DNA of 64,000 nt from Streptomyces sp. XM4193 (GCF_023072595.1 NZ_JALLGK010000013.1:33681-97680), one strand, 5' to 3'. Positions 56,117-64,000 are shown, counted from the stretch's first letter. Translations and numbers: made by a program. The notes: generated by a model not told the origin, from the letters alone.

Positions 56117-57604
56117 GTGCGTCAGTGCGCGCCGACGGCGCCCCCGCCACCCGCCTCGCGCACGGCGCCCGCGCCCGTGCCGTGCACGGCGCCGGTACCC
56201 GCCTCGCGCCCGCCTGCCCCGAGCACGTCCGCCTCGCACACTGCGTCCGGGGCCGAGGTGCCGGTGTCCGCGGCGGCGGGCGGGTGGCGTGGACGGTTGC
56301 GGCGGTCGCTGCCGCTGCTGCCGGCGCTCGCGGTCGTGGTGCTGGTCTGCGCTCCGGCCGGCGGCGCGGACCCGGCCCAGGGCGCGACCGTGGGTCCCGC
56401 GGACCTCGCCTCGGCCGTACTCGTCGGCTGGGTGGCGCTCACCCTGGTGCGCCGCGGCGCAAGACCGCTCGCCGCCCGCGCGGCGCTGCTGCTGGCCCTG
56501 CCCGCGCTCGGCGTCACCGTGGCGACGATCGCCTCCTTCGACCCGGCGGCCGGCCTGCCCGGTTACGTCCGCACGCTCCAGATCTTCGTGCTGGTCCCGG
56601 CGGCGGTGGTGCTGCTGCTGCGCGACCGACGGGACTTCGCGGTGCTCGGCGGCGCACTCGTCGTGCTCGCCCTCTTCCAGGGAGCGGTGGGCGTCCACCA
56701 GTACGCCACCGGCACCGGCGCCTCGTACCGGGGCGCGGACATCCGTGCGGTCGGCACCTTCGGAGCCGTCGATGTGATGGGCATGTCCACCCTCGTCTCC
56801 TACGGGCTGGTCCTCGCCCTCGCCCTCGGGCTGCTGCCCCCGCCGGGCAGCCACCGGCGGCTGCGCGTGTGCGCGCTGGGCGCCGCCGGCCTGCTCGCGG
56901 TGCCGTTGGTGCTCTCCTTCAGCCGAGGCGCCTGGATCGCCACCGGCGCGGCCGTACTGGCCGTACTGCTGCTGTCCGGACGGCGGTTGGCGCTGCGCAC
57001 CCTCGCGGTGACCGGCGCGCTGGCGGTGGTGCTGGTCGGCGGCGCGGGAGTCGGGGGCGAGCTGGTCGGCGAACGGCTCGGCAGCATCACCGAGGTCGCC
57101 GACGCCCCCGACCAGTCCGTGACCGACCGGTACAGCATGTGGGCGGCGGCGGTGTCCATGTGGCAGCGCGAACCCCTGACCGGCGTGGGCCCGAGAGGCT
57201 TCCCCGAGCACCGCGACGGCAACGCCTCGCTGGCGCTCTCCTCCGGCAGCGACACCGCCGGCGCCGGGAGCGACTTCCACCGCGAACCGCTGCTCTCGCC
57301 GCACAACATGTACCTGCTGGTCCTCAGCGAGCAGGGACTGCTCGGACTGACCGCCCTGGTGGGCAGTTGGGCGGCGCTGCTGCTGCTGGGCCTGCGCTCG
57401 CTGCGGGCCGAGCGGCGCGCGTACGGTGCTCCACCCGCCTGCGGAGCCGCCGCCGTCGGCCTCCTGGTGTGGCAGCTGGTCGACTTCCTCTACGCCGACA
57501 TCGGCGGCCCGTCGACGGTGCTGACTGCGCTGGTGCTCGGGTTGGTCGCCTGGTGGGCCCTGCGAGGCGCGGACACCTCGCCACCGGTCGGAGCCGCACG
57601 ATGA
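56117..57604 (+). CDS. O-antigen ligase/Wzy-like polysaccharide polymerase
   Basis: The 495-aa membrane protein has a 60-residue Pro/Ala/Thr lead, then about eleven hydrophobic helices. The Wzy_C/O-antigen-ligase hallmark is the large outer loop between late helices, TDRYSMWAAAVSMWQREPLTGVGPRGFPEHR, continuing LLSPHNMYLLVLSEQGLLGLTALVG with the conserved HN. It would polymerise lipid-linked repeat units or ligate chains to an acceptor. The GTG at 56117 has GGCGGGAG 6 nt upstream, and the stop overlaps the flippase start (ATGA). Confidence 0.88.
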   Translation: MRQCAPTAPPPPASRTAPAPVPCTAPVPASRPPAPSTSASHTASGAEVPVSAAAGGWRGRLRRSLPLLPALAVVVLVCAPAGGADPAQGATVGPADLASAVLVGWVALTLVRRGARPLAARAALLLALPALGVTVATIASFDPAAGLPGYVRTLQIFVLVPAAVVLLLRDRRDFAVLGGALVVLALFQGAVGVHQYATGTGASYRGADIRAVGTFGAVDVMGMSTLVSYGLVLALALGLLPPPGSHRRLRVCALGAAGLLAVPLVLSFSRGAWIATGAAVLAVLLLSGRRLALRTLAVTGALAVVLVGGAGVGGELVGERLGSITEVADAPDQSVTDRYSMWAAAVSMWQREPLTGVGPRGFPEHRDGNASLALSSGSDTAGAGSDFHREPLLSPHNMYLLVLSEQGLLGLTALVGSWAALLLLGLRSLRAERRAYGAPPACGAAAVGLLVWQLVDFLYADIGGPSTVLTALVLGLVAWWALRGADTSPPVGAAR

Positions 57605-57630
57605 ACGACCGCACGATGAACGACCGCACG
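57601..57630 (+). repeat. 15-bp direct duplication at the flippase start
   Basis: ATGAACGACCGCACG occurs twice in tandem (57601-57615, 57616-57630), giving MNDRTMNDRT and two equally spaced in-frame ATG codons. Confidence 0.9.
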
Positions 57631-59424
57631 GCGCAGGACCCGACCGCCCAGGACTCGACCGTCCAGGAACCGGCGGCGCACGACCCGGCCGCCGCCCTCG
57701 GCGAGCCGCCCGAGCTGTCGGAGCTGTCCGAACGCCCCGCGAACCGGCCGGCGTCGCGGCCGTGGCGGCCCGCCCCGACACCCGCCCCGACCCGCGCCGC
57801 GAAGCCCGCCGACACCTCGCCGCTGGGCCGGGTGCTCGCCCGGGCCGCCGTCTGGACCGCCGCGCTGACCGCACTCGGTTCGCTGCTGGGACTCCTCCGG
57901 GACCAGACCATCGCCCACCTCTTCGGAGCGGGCAGCGACACCGACGCCTTCCTCGTCGCCTGGACGGTGCCGGAGTTCGCCTCCACCCTCCTGATCGAGG
58001 ACGCGATGGCGTTGGTACTGGTGCCGGCGGTGAGCCTTGCACTGGCCAGGCGCGCCGAGCAGTCGGGCCGTCCGCTGGACCCGGTGCGCGAGCTGGTCGC
58101 CGGCACGCTGCCGCGTCTGGCGCTCGTACTGGCCGCGGTGGCGGGGTGCGCGGCGCTGGGGGCGCCGCTGTTCGTGGCGGCTCTGGCTCCCGGCCTCGAA
58201 GACCCCCAACTGGCCGTTCAGTGCACCCGGTTGACCGCGCTGACCCTGCTGAGCTTCGGCATCACCGGCTACTTCAGCGCCACTCTGCGCGCCCACCACT
58301 GCTATCTGCCGCCCGCCGCCGTGTACGCGGTGTACAACCTCGGCATCATCGCCACCGTCCTGCTGCTGCACGACAACTGGGGCGTGGTGGCCGCCGCGGC
58401 CGGCGTCGCGGTCGGCGGGGCGCTGATGACGCTCGTCCAGCTGCCGTCGTTCCTGCGCAGACTGCCGCGCCGCAGCCCCGCGCCCCGTCCTCGCGGCGGT
58501 GTCCGCGGCGGTGTCCGGGCGCCGCGCTCGCTGATCAGCTTCGGGCTGCTGGCGCCGGTGGTGACGTTCGCGCTCGGCCGCCAGGCACAGGTACTGGTCG
58601 AACGGTTCCTCGGGTCCGAGCTGGCCGCGGGCGCGATCTCGCATCTGAACTACGCGCAGAAGATCGCCCAACTGCCCATGGTGCTCTCCCTGATGGTCTG
58701 CACGGTCACCTTCCCCGTGGTGGCCAGGGCGATGGCCGAGGGCCGGCGGGAGGATGCCCGGCGACGGGTGGAGCGCGACCTCTCGCTCGCCGCGCTCATC
58801 GTGCTGCTGGGCAGCGCACACGTCCTTGCGCTGGCTCCGCAGATCGTCGAAGTCCTCTTCCAGCGCGGCGCGTTCACCGCCTCCGACACCGCCGCCACCG
58901 CCTCGGTGATGCGGGTGTACGCGCTCGGGCTGCTCGGTCACAGCATGGTCGGGGCGCTGGCCCGGCCGTTCTTCTCCGCCGCCCGCCCGACCTGGTACCC
59001 GGCGCTGGCCATGGGCACGGGACTCGCCGCCACCGTCGTACTCGGCGCCGTTGCCACGCCGTACTGGGGGATCCACGGCATCGCCGGGGCCAACGCCGCC
59101 GGTATCAGCCTCGCCGCGCTGCTCCTGCTGCGCGGTCTCAGCCGCCGCATGATCGCCGTCGAGGTGCCGGCGGTGCTGGGCGGTGTCGGCCGGCTGCTGC
59201 TGGCCACCGCCGCGGCAGCCGGCGCCGGGCTGCTCGCCGCCCCGCTGCTCGGCGGCGCCGTGCTGCCCGCCGCGCTGTTCGGGACGGTCGTGGTGGCCGC
59301 GGTCTTCGCCGCAGCCGCGCTGCTGCTGCGCGCACCCGAGGTGCCGTCACTGATGTCCGCCGCTCGCCGCGCCGTGGGGCGAGCCGTCACCCGAGTCGAA
59401 CGAAAGGTGCGTCATGTCCGCTGA
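57601..59424 (+). CDS. MurJ/MOP-family lipid-linked oligosaccharide flippase (Wzx role)
   Basis: The 607-aa protein has a 75-residue hydrophilic lead and 14 transmembrane helices in the MviN/MurJ pattern: ALGSLLGLLRDQTIAHLFGAGSDTDAFLVAW, TALTLLSFGITGYFSATLRAH, LNYAQKIAQLPMVLSLMVCTVTFPVVARAMAEG and LFQRGAFTASDTAATASVMRVYALGLLG. Its place among polysaccharide genes suggests it flips the lipid-linked repeat rather than lipid II. The lead begins with a duplicated MNDRT. Start and stop overlap both neighbours. Confidence 0.92.
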   Translation: MNDRTMNDRTAQDPTAQDSTVQEPAAHDPAAALGEPPELSELSERPANRPASRPWRPAPTPAPTRAAKPADTSPLGRVLARAAVWTAALTALGSLLGLLRDQTIAHLFGAGSDTDAFLVAWTVPEFASTLLIEDAMALVLVPAVSLALARRAEQSGRPLDPVRELVAGTLPRLALVLAAVAGCAALGAPLFVAALAPGLEDPQLAVQCTRLTALTLLSFGITGYFSATLRAHHCYLPPAAVYAVYNLGIIATVLLLHDNWGVVAAAAGVAVGGALMTLVQLPSFLRRLPRRSPAPRPRGGVRGGVRAPRSLISFGLLAPVVTFALGRQAQVLVERFLGSELAAGAISHLNYAQKIAQLPMVLSLMVCTVTFPVVARAMAEGRREDARRRVERDLSLAALIVLLGSAHVLALAPQIVEVLFQRGAFTASDTAATASVMRVYALGLLGHSMVGALARPFFSAARPTWYPALAMGTGLAATVVLGAVATPYWGIHGIAGANAAGISLAALLLLRGLSRRMIAVEVPAVLGGVGRLLLATAAAAGAGLLAAPLLGGAVLPAALFGTVVVAAVFAAAALLLRAPEVPSLMSAARRAVGRAVTRVERKVRHVR

Positions 59425-60217
59425 CCAGGCGTCCGCACACCGCAACCCCATTCCGCGCGCCCGCCGCACACCGCTGCCGCCGTGGATCCTGATGTACCAC
59501 TCCGTCGCACTGACCGCGCAGGACCCGTACCAGATCACCGTCTCCCCGCACCGCCTCGACCAGCAGCTGCGCTGGCTCGCGCGCAGCGGCCTGACGGGCG
59601 TCAGCGTGCGCGAACTGCTGCGGGCCAGAGCGGCCGGACGAGGCTCGGGGCTGGTCGGGCTGACCTTCGACGACGGCTACGCCGACTTCGTCGAGCACGC
59701 GCTGCCGCTGCTGCGACGGCACGACTTCGGCGCCACTCTCTTCGTGCTCCCCGGCAGGCTCGGCAAGGACAACGCCTGGGACCCGCTCGGGCCGCGCAAG
59801 CCGCTGCTGACGGCGGAGGGCATCCGGGCGGCGGCCCGCGCCGGCGTCGAGATCGGCTCGCACGGGCTCCAGCACGAGAACCTCCCGGCCGGCGACGACA
59901 CCGTGCGCAAACAGGAGACCGCCTACAGCAGGCAACTGCTCCGCGACATCACCGGCCGAGCCCCCGAGGGCTTCTGCTACCCCTACGGCGCGGTCGACGA
60001 ACGCTCGGCGCTGGCGGTGCGCAGGGCGGGGTACAGCTACGCCTGCGCCATCGACCCCGGCACGCTCACCGGCCCGTACGCCCTGCCCCGCGCCTACATC
60101 GGTCAGAACGACGGACGGCTGCGGCTCCAGCTCAAGCGCATGCTGCACCCGCTGCGCCGACGCCCCCTCGGCGAGGAGCCCCAACTGCCCACCGTCGGCA
60201 GGGAGGCGAGCCGATGA
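59414..60217 (+). CDS. Polysaccharide deacetylase (CE4, NodB homology)
   Basis: The 267-aa enzyme carries the CE4 motifs: PWILMYHSV, GLTFDDGYADFVEHALPLL (catalytic and metal Asp), IGSHGLQHENL (HxxxH metal ligands) and CYPYGAVDERSALAVRRAGYSYA. It would N- or O-deacetylate the polymer or a precursor. No signal peptide or membrane anchor is visible, so it may act in the cytoplasm on lipid-linked precursors, unlike most CE4 enzymes. It overlaps the flippase gene by 11 nt and the next GT gene by 4 nt. Confidence 0.93.
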   Translation: MSADQASAHRNPIPRARRTPLPPWILMYHSVALTAQDPYQITVSPHRLDQQLRWLARSGLTGVSVRELLRARAAGRGSGLVGLTFDDGYADFVEHALPLLRRHDFGATLFVLPGRLGKDNAWDPLGPRKPLLTAEGIRAAARAGVEIGSHGLQHENLPAGDDTVRKQETAYSRQLLRDITGRAPEGFCYPYGAVDERSALAVRRAGYSYACAIDPGTLTGPYALPRAYIGQNDGRLRLQLKRMLHPLRRRPLGEEPQLPTVGREASR

Positions 60218-61362
60218 GAGCGCTGCACATCATCACCGGTCTGGGAGTCGGCGGCGCCGAGCAGCAACTGCGGCTGCTGCTGCGCCACCTTCCGCTCGAC
60301 TGCGACGTGGCGACCCTCACCAACCCCGGTCCGGTCGCCACCGGCATCCGGTCCGACGGGCGCCGCGTCTTCCACCTCGACATGCGGGGCAACCGCGACC
60401 TGTCCGCACTGCCCAGACTCACCGGACTCATCCGGCACGGCCGGTACGACGTGGTCCACACCCACCTCTACCGCGCCTGCGTCTACGGCAGGGCCGCCGC
60501 CCGGCTCGCCGGCGTGCGCGCGGTCATCGCCACCGAACACTCCCTGGGCGCCGCGCAGATCGAGGGCCGTCCGCTCAGCCTCGGCAACCAGGCGCTCTAT
60601 CTCGCTTCCGAGCGACTGGGCGCCACCACCGTCGCGGTCTCCGACACCGTCGCCCGGCGACTGCGCGACTGGGGCGTGCCCCGGCCGCGCATCGAGACCG
60701 TGCCCAACGGCATCGAGGCGACGCGCTTCCGCTTCGCCCCCGCGGCGCGCAAGGGCGCACGGGCGCTGCTCGGCATCCCGCCCGGCGCCTACGTGGTGGG
60801 TGCGGTGGGCCGCCTGGTGCCGGGCAAGCGGTTCGACGCCCTGCTGCGGTCGGTCTCCGCACTCCCGCAGGCGCGGGTGCTGCTGGTGGGCGACGGACCC
60901 GAGCGGGCGAACCTGCTGCGGCTGGCTTCCGAACTGGGCTGTGCGGACCGGACGTTGATGCCGGGCGAGAGCAGCGATCTGCCGTCCAGCACCGCACCTC
61001 CGCTGCCGGTGCTGCTGGCCGCGATGGACGTGCTGGTCTCGCCGTCGCGCGAGGAGGCGTTCGGACTGGTGGTGCTGGAGGCGCTCGCCGCCGGTCTGCC
61101 GGTGCTGCACGTCACCTGCCCGGCGATCGACGAACTCCCGGCCAACGAGGCGCCCGGAGCGCGCCGCATCGGCCCGGAGCCCGCCGACCTCGACGCGGCG
61201 CTGCAACAGCACCACCGCGCCTGGGCGTTGGGCCTGCCCACCCGGCTGCCCGTACCCCGTGCGGTCGAGCGCTACGACATCTCCCGCAGCGCCGACCGAC
61301 TGATGGCCATCTACGACCGTGCCGCCGGTGCGCGCACCGGCAACCAGGTGAGTGAACGATGA
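60214..61362 (+). CDS. GT4-family glycosyltransferase (polysaccharide operon gene 6)
   Basis: The 382-aa GT-B enzyme begins MRALHIITGLGVGGAEQQLRLLLRHLP, typical of lipid-linked-sugar transferases. The C-terminal donor domain has VVGAVGRLVPGKRFDALLRSV and the EX7E motif in SPSREEAFGLVVLEALAAGLPVL. It is coupled by ATGA overlaps at both ends. With the first GT4 and the priming transferase it implies a repeat unit of at least three sugars, assuming each acts once. Confidence 0.94.
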   Translation: MRALHIITGLGVGGAEQQLRLLLRHLPLDCDVATLTNPGPVATGIRSDGRRVFHLDMRGNRDLSALPRLTGLIRHGRYDVVHTHLYRACVYGRAAARLAGVRAVIATEHSLGAAQIEGRPLSLGNQALYLASERLGATTVAVSDTVARRLRDWGVPRPRIETVPNGIEATRFRFAPAARKGARALLGIPPGAYVVGAVGRLVPGKRFDALLRSVSALPQARVLLVGDGPERANLLRLASELGCADRTLMPGESSDLPSSTAPPLPVLLAAMDVLVSPSREEAFGLVVLEALAAGLPVLHVTCPAIDELPANEAPGARRIGPEPADLDAALQQHHRAWALGLPTRLPVPRAVERYDISRSADRLMAIYDRAAGARTGNQVSER

Positions 61363-62690
61363 CGCAGACCGAACAGGCGTCCCCCGCCCCCGCATCCGTC
61401 CCCGCCCACCCGGGAGCGGAGAGTCTCGGCGACTCCGCCGCCCCGCCCGGCGGCCCGGACGCGCAGGCGCCCGCCTCCGCTGCCTCCGCCGCTTCGACTG
61501 CCGCGCCGAGCGGGCGGTTCGGCGCGGCCGCCGCACGTCTTCGGCCGCGACGCAGGTCGCTGCCGCGCTGGTGGCCGCTGGCTGCGGGCGTCGCGCTCGG
61601 AGCCGTGTGCGGGGCCGGCTACGGGCTCGTCGCCACCCCCGAGTACAGCGCGACGGGCTACGTCGTGGCGGTACCGGGGGAGCGGGGCGACCCGGCGACC
61701 GCGCTCGGCTTCGCCCAGGCGTACGGCCGGGTCGCCACCAGCCCCTCCGTACTCGCCGCCGCCCAGCGCACCTCCCGGGTGCCCGTGGCCGAACTGAGCG
61801 AGCGGGTGCGGTCGGCCACCTCTCCCGACGCTCCGATGATCGAGATCACCGGCACCGCCGCCCACCCGCAGCGGGCGGCGGCGACCGCCAACGCGGTCGC
61901 CGCCGCGCTGACCGACTCCAGCCGGGACGCGGCGCGCAGCACGGGCGTACGGCTGACGGTGCTGGCCGCCGCCCACGCGCCGAGCGCGCCCAGCTCCCCG
62001 GCCACCCCGGTGGCCACCGCGGTCGGCGCCTGCACCGGCGGACTGGTCGGCGGCCTCGCCCTGCTGGTGCGTCCCGGACGCGCCGGCGGACGCACCGCGT
62101 CGACACCGGAGCAGCCGCGGACCGACGACCCCGGCCCGCTCGACGACCCCGGGCCGGTCGGCCACCCCGGGCAGGTCGGCCACCCCGGGCAGGTCGGCCA
62201 CCCCGGGCAGGTCGACGGCCCCGGGCAGGTCGACGAACCGAAGCCGATCGGCGTGAACGCGCCGGTCGACGAACCCGGGCCGGGCGGCGTGAACGAGCCG
62301 TCCGCTGGGGCCGGTTCGTCCGGGGTCGTCGCGGCATCCGCGCCGGAGGGCCGTTCCACCACTCGCCGCCGCACCGCTCCGGCGAAGTCGTCGACCAAGC
62401 CCCCGCGCAGGCCTGCGACGAAGTCCTCGCCCGCCTCCCCGGCGAAGCCCTCCACCCGAACCCGGCCCACGGCGTCGGACACCACCACGGACACCACGTC
62501 GGACGGGGAGGCGGAGGTGACGGCGAGCGGAACGACCGCGGCCGGGAAGCAGAGCGCGACCTCCGGCGGGCGGAGCCGCAAGCGCACGACGTCGCGGCGC
62601 ACCGGACCCGTCGAACAGCCCCGCACCTCCGCGCAGGAGCGGGGCACCACCGCAGCCCGCGAGGAGAGCCCGAACGGAGCGGCACGGTGA
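61359..62690 (+). CDS. Wzz/CapA-like polysaccharide co-polymerase with long basic Ser/Thr-rich tail
   Basis: The 443-aa protein has a 70-residue Ala/Pro lead, TM1 (WWPLAAGVALGAVCGAGYGLVATPEYSATGYVVAVPG), an extracytoplasmic helical part of about 110 residues, and TM2 (TPVATAVGACTGGLVGGLALLV), the Wzz arrangement controlling chain length. There is no BY-kinase domain. The last 195 residues are cytoplasmic: four PGQV hexapeptide repeats, then a histone-H1-like Lys/Arg/Ser/Thr/Pro tract with no tyrosine. Overlaps couple it to both neighbours. Confidence 0.82.
   Translation: MTQTEQASPAPASVPAHPGAESLGDSAAPPGGPDAQAPASAASAASTAAPSGRFGAAAARLRPRRRSLPRWWPLAAGVALGAVCGAGYGLVATPEYSATGYVVAVPGERGDPATALGFAQAYGRVATSPSVLAAAQRTSRVPVAELSERVRSATSPDAPMIEITGTAAHPQRAAATANAVAAALTDSSRDAARSTGVRLTVLAAAHAPSAPSSPATPVATAVGACTGGLVGGLALLVRPGRAGGRTASTPEQPRTDDPGPLDDPGPVGHPGQVGHPGQVGHPGQVDGPGQVDEPKPIGVNAPVDEPGPGGVNEPSAGAGSSGVVAASAPEGRSTTRRRTAPAKSSTKPPRRPATKSSPASPAKPSTRTRPTASDTTTDTTSDGEAEVTASGTTAAGKQSATSGGRSRKRTTSRRTGPVEQPRTSAQERGTTAAREESPNGAAR
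62156..62227 (+). repeat. 18-bp tandem repeat encoding GHPGQV units
   Basis: GGTCGGCCACCCCGGGCA occurs three times exactly (62156-62209) with a fourth diverged copy (62210-62227), inside the cytoplasmic tail of the Wzz-like protein. Confidence 0.9.
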
Positions 62691-63847
62691 GCGGCGGCGA
62701 ACCGCCCGTGATGCGGGTGACGTTGTGCCGCGATCCGGAGGCACTGGCCGCACTCGCGCCGCAGTGGGCGCGACTGCACCGCGCCTGCGGCACCGCCACC
62801 CCCTTCCAGAGCCACGCCTGGCTGCACTCCTGGTGGCTCTCCTACGGCGTGCCGAACCGGCTGCGGGTGGTGCTGGTGCACGAGGGCGACCGGCTCGTGG
62901 GCGCGGCGCCGCTGATGCTGACGCACCAGCCGTACCCGGTGCTGGTGTCGCTGGGCGGGGAGATCTCGGACTTCTTCGACGTACTGCTCGACGACGACCG
63001 GGCCGGCCCGGCCGGACGCGCGCTGACCAGGGGGCTGGAGCGGCTCGCCCGCACCGCGCTGCTGGATCTGCGCGAGGTGCGCCCGCACGCCGCCGTGGAA
63101 CGGGTCCACCGGGAGTGGAACGGGCCCACCCGGCGGCGCGCCGACTCGGTCTGTCTGGAACTGCCCGGCGCACCGCTGCCGGAACTCCTCCAGCGCCTGC
63201 CGGGACGCAACGCCCGTCGCTTCCGGGCCAAGCTGCGGAGGCTGGAGGCGCTCGGCATCGAGGAGCGCACCGTGCCGCCGCACGAGGTCCCCGGCGCGGT
63301 GGGCACCATGCTCCGACTGCACGGTATGCAGTGGCGCGGGCGCGGCGTGACGCCCGAGCATCTGCGGCCCCGGTTCGCGGAGCACCTGGTGCGGGCCACC
63401 AGCGAGATGGTGCGCAGCGGCGACGCCGTGCTCACCGAGTTCCGGCTCGGCGGACGGGTGGTCGCGGGCGATGTGACGCTGCTCTCCGCGGAGTTGGCGG
63501 GCGGCTACCTCTACGGTGCGCATCCCGAGCTGCGCGAGCAGAAGGTCGACATCACGACCATGCTGCTGCGGCACGACTCCCGCCAGGTGACCGAGAGCGG
63601 CAGACGCGTGCTGAGCATGCTGCGCGGCACCGAACCGTACAAGCAGCACTGGCGGCCCGAACGGGTCGTCAACCAGCGGCTGTTGCTGGCCGGCCGGACC
63701 ACGGCCCCGGCGCTGGCGGTGCATCTGGCCCGGCTGGACGCGCGCGACCGGTTGGCCGACGCCGTACGGGACCGGCTGCCGGAGCTGCGACGCCGGGCCG
63801 AGCAGCTGCGCGGGGCCCTCCCGCGGTCCGCCGGCGGCACGGCGTGA
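62687..63847 (+). CDS. CelD/BcsL-type GNAT acyltransferase
   Basis: The 386-aa protein has the Acetyltransf_6 layout: FQSHAWLHSWWLSYGVPNRLRVVLVHEGDRLVGAAPLML, SLGGEISDFFDVLLDD, LPGRNARRFRAKLRRLEALG and FRLGGRVVAGDVTLLSAELAGGYLYGAHPELREQKVDITTMLLRHD. Members acylate sugars in polysaccharide clusters. Together with the deacetylase it points to a polymer with controlled acetylation. Its GTG overlaps the previous stop and its own stop overlaps the next start (GTGA). Confidence 0.9.
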   Translation: MSGGEPPVMRVTLCRDPEALAALAPQWARLHRACGTATPFQSHAWLHSWWLSYGVPNRLRVVLVHEGDRLVGAAPLMLTHQPYPVLVSLGGEISDFFDVLLDDDRAGPAGRALTRGLERLARTALLDLREVRPHAAVERVHREWNGPTRRRADSVCLELPGAPLPELLQRLPGRNARRFRAKLRRLEALGIEERTVPPHEVPGAVGTMLRLHGMQWRGRGVTPEHLRPRFAEHLVRATSEMVRSGDAVLTEFRLGGRVVAGDVTLLSAELAGGYLYGAHPELREQKVDITTMLLRHDSRQVTESGRRVLSMLRGTEPYKQHWRPERVVNQRLLLAGRTTAPALAVHLARLDARDRLADAVRDRLPELRRRAEQLRGALPRSAGGTA

Positions 63848-64000
63848 GCCCGCGGGCCACCGCCGTACGCCCGCCCCGCCGCCCGCCCCGCCGCCCGGTC
63901 GGTCCGTACGGGGCCGACCTGCGTCCGGCCGGTCCGTACGGGGCCGACCTGCGTCCGGCCGGTCCGTACGGGGCCGACCTGCGGCCGGTCGGCCGGCGCG
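63844..64000 (+). CDS. Start of a further operon gene, truncated by the window end
   Basis: A GTG at 63844 overlaps the acyltransferase stop (GTGA), continuing the coupling seen throughout the operon. The frame stays open to the last base. It encodes a basic, Pro/Arg-rich lead (VSPRATAVRPPRRPPRRPV) and then three copies of a GPYGADLRPA decapeptide. Only about 52 codons are visible and no domain can be named. The overlap makes it likely to be real. An untranslated repeat with another start further on is the alternative. Confidence 0.6.
   Translation, partial: MSPRATAVRPPRRPPRRPVGPYGADLRPAGPYGADLRPAGPYGADLRPVGRR
63901..63990 (+). repeat. 30-bp tandem repeat at the window end
   Basis: Units begin at 63901, 63931 and 63961 (each starting GGTCCGTACGGGGCCGACCT). 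The first two are identical over 30 bp; the third diverges at its end. The period keeps the reading frame open (decapeptide GPYGADLRPA). Confidence 0.92.

Noticed and set aside
63901..63990. Regular 30-bp repeats that might suggest a CRISPR array
   Set aside because: The repeats are directly abutting with no spacers and stay in frame in a coupled coding sequence.
1..64000. Possible mobile element, prophage or biosynthetic gene cluster
   Set aside because: No transposase, integrase, phage structural gene, att-like repeat, PKS or NRPS was seen. Codon bias is uniform apart from short intergenic patches.

Overview
The window reads as a stretch of core chromosome from a Streptomyces-type actinobacterium. 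GC is very high, with the third-codon GC bias that produces long antisense shadow frames. There are GTG and TTG starts, 4-nt ATGA/GTGA gene overlaps, a chaplin, a SepF paralogue and an SGPB-like secreted protease. From memory, gene order resembles the S. coelicolor region running from the parA/scpAB locus through hmgA to chpH; this was not checked here. I see no transposase, integrase, prophage, CRISPR array, tRNA or rRNA, and no PKS/NRPS genes.

Layout. (1) 0.4-9.3 kb, housekeeping, all +: ParA-like ATPase, a putative ribbon-helix-helix partner, scpA, scpB, an RsuA/RluB-type pseudouridine synthase, tyrA, cmk and der. (2) 9.4-19.4 kb, mixed: conserved hypotheticals, a WYL regulator, an I78 protease inhibitor, a PAP2 membrane protein, a GT-C mannosyltransferase-like protein, a DHA2 exporter and a glutaryl-CoA-dehydrogenase-like enzyme. 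(3) 19.7-28.8 kb: sepF paralogue divergent from a DUF5685 gene with an extreme cysteine tail, DUF1684, secreted serine protease, asd, VOC, secreted lipase, Nudix and DoxX. (4) 28.9-34.8 kb: MarR with twin operators, a secreted protein, a short GntR coupled to DDAH, a DUF5925/AAA ATPase, a small conserved protein and a HutC-type GntR. (5) 34.8-49.2 kb, catabolism: hmgA; aldehyde and alcohol dehydrogenases, TetR and acyl-CoA dehydrogenase joined by a shared operator; a second TetR and a MaoC hydratase joined by another shared operator; SDR; a split ACAD11-like pair; a DUF202 pair; a KstD-like flavoprotein. (6) 49.4-51.5 kb: divergent ATP-dependent DNA ligase and LigD-type polymerase (minimal NHEJ enzymes, no Ku seen). 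(7) 51.7-64.0 kb, cell surface: chpH-like chaplin, a secreted DUF3344-like protein, then a translationally coupled polysaccharide operon (GT4, sugar-phosphate transferase, Wzy-like polymerase, MurJ/Wzx-like flippase, polysaccharide deacetylase, GT4, Wzz-like protein, CelD-type acyltransferase, and a gene cut by the window end whose first codons are a perfect 30-bp repeat).

How it works together. The first block serves chromosome segregation, ribosome maturation and precursor supply. The middle holds several small regulator-target modules with visible operators. The last block looks like a complete Wzx/Wzy-style surface-polysaccharide factory beside a chaplin, which is the best candidate for an under-described system here. 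A recurring feature is a -10-like hexamer (TAnnnT or a near variant) ending 6-7 nt before the start codon. At about a dozen genes this suggests leaderless transcripts, and I used it to choose several starts. Nothing was run: all family assignments come from reading motifs.
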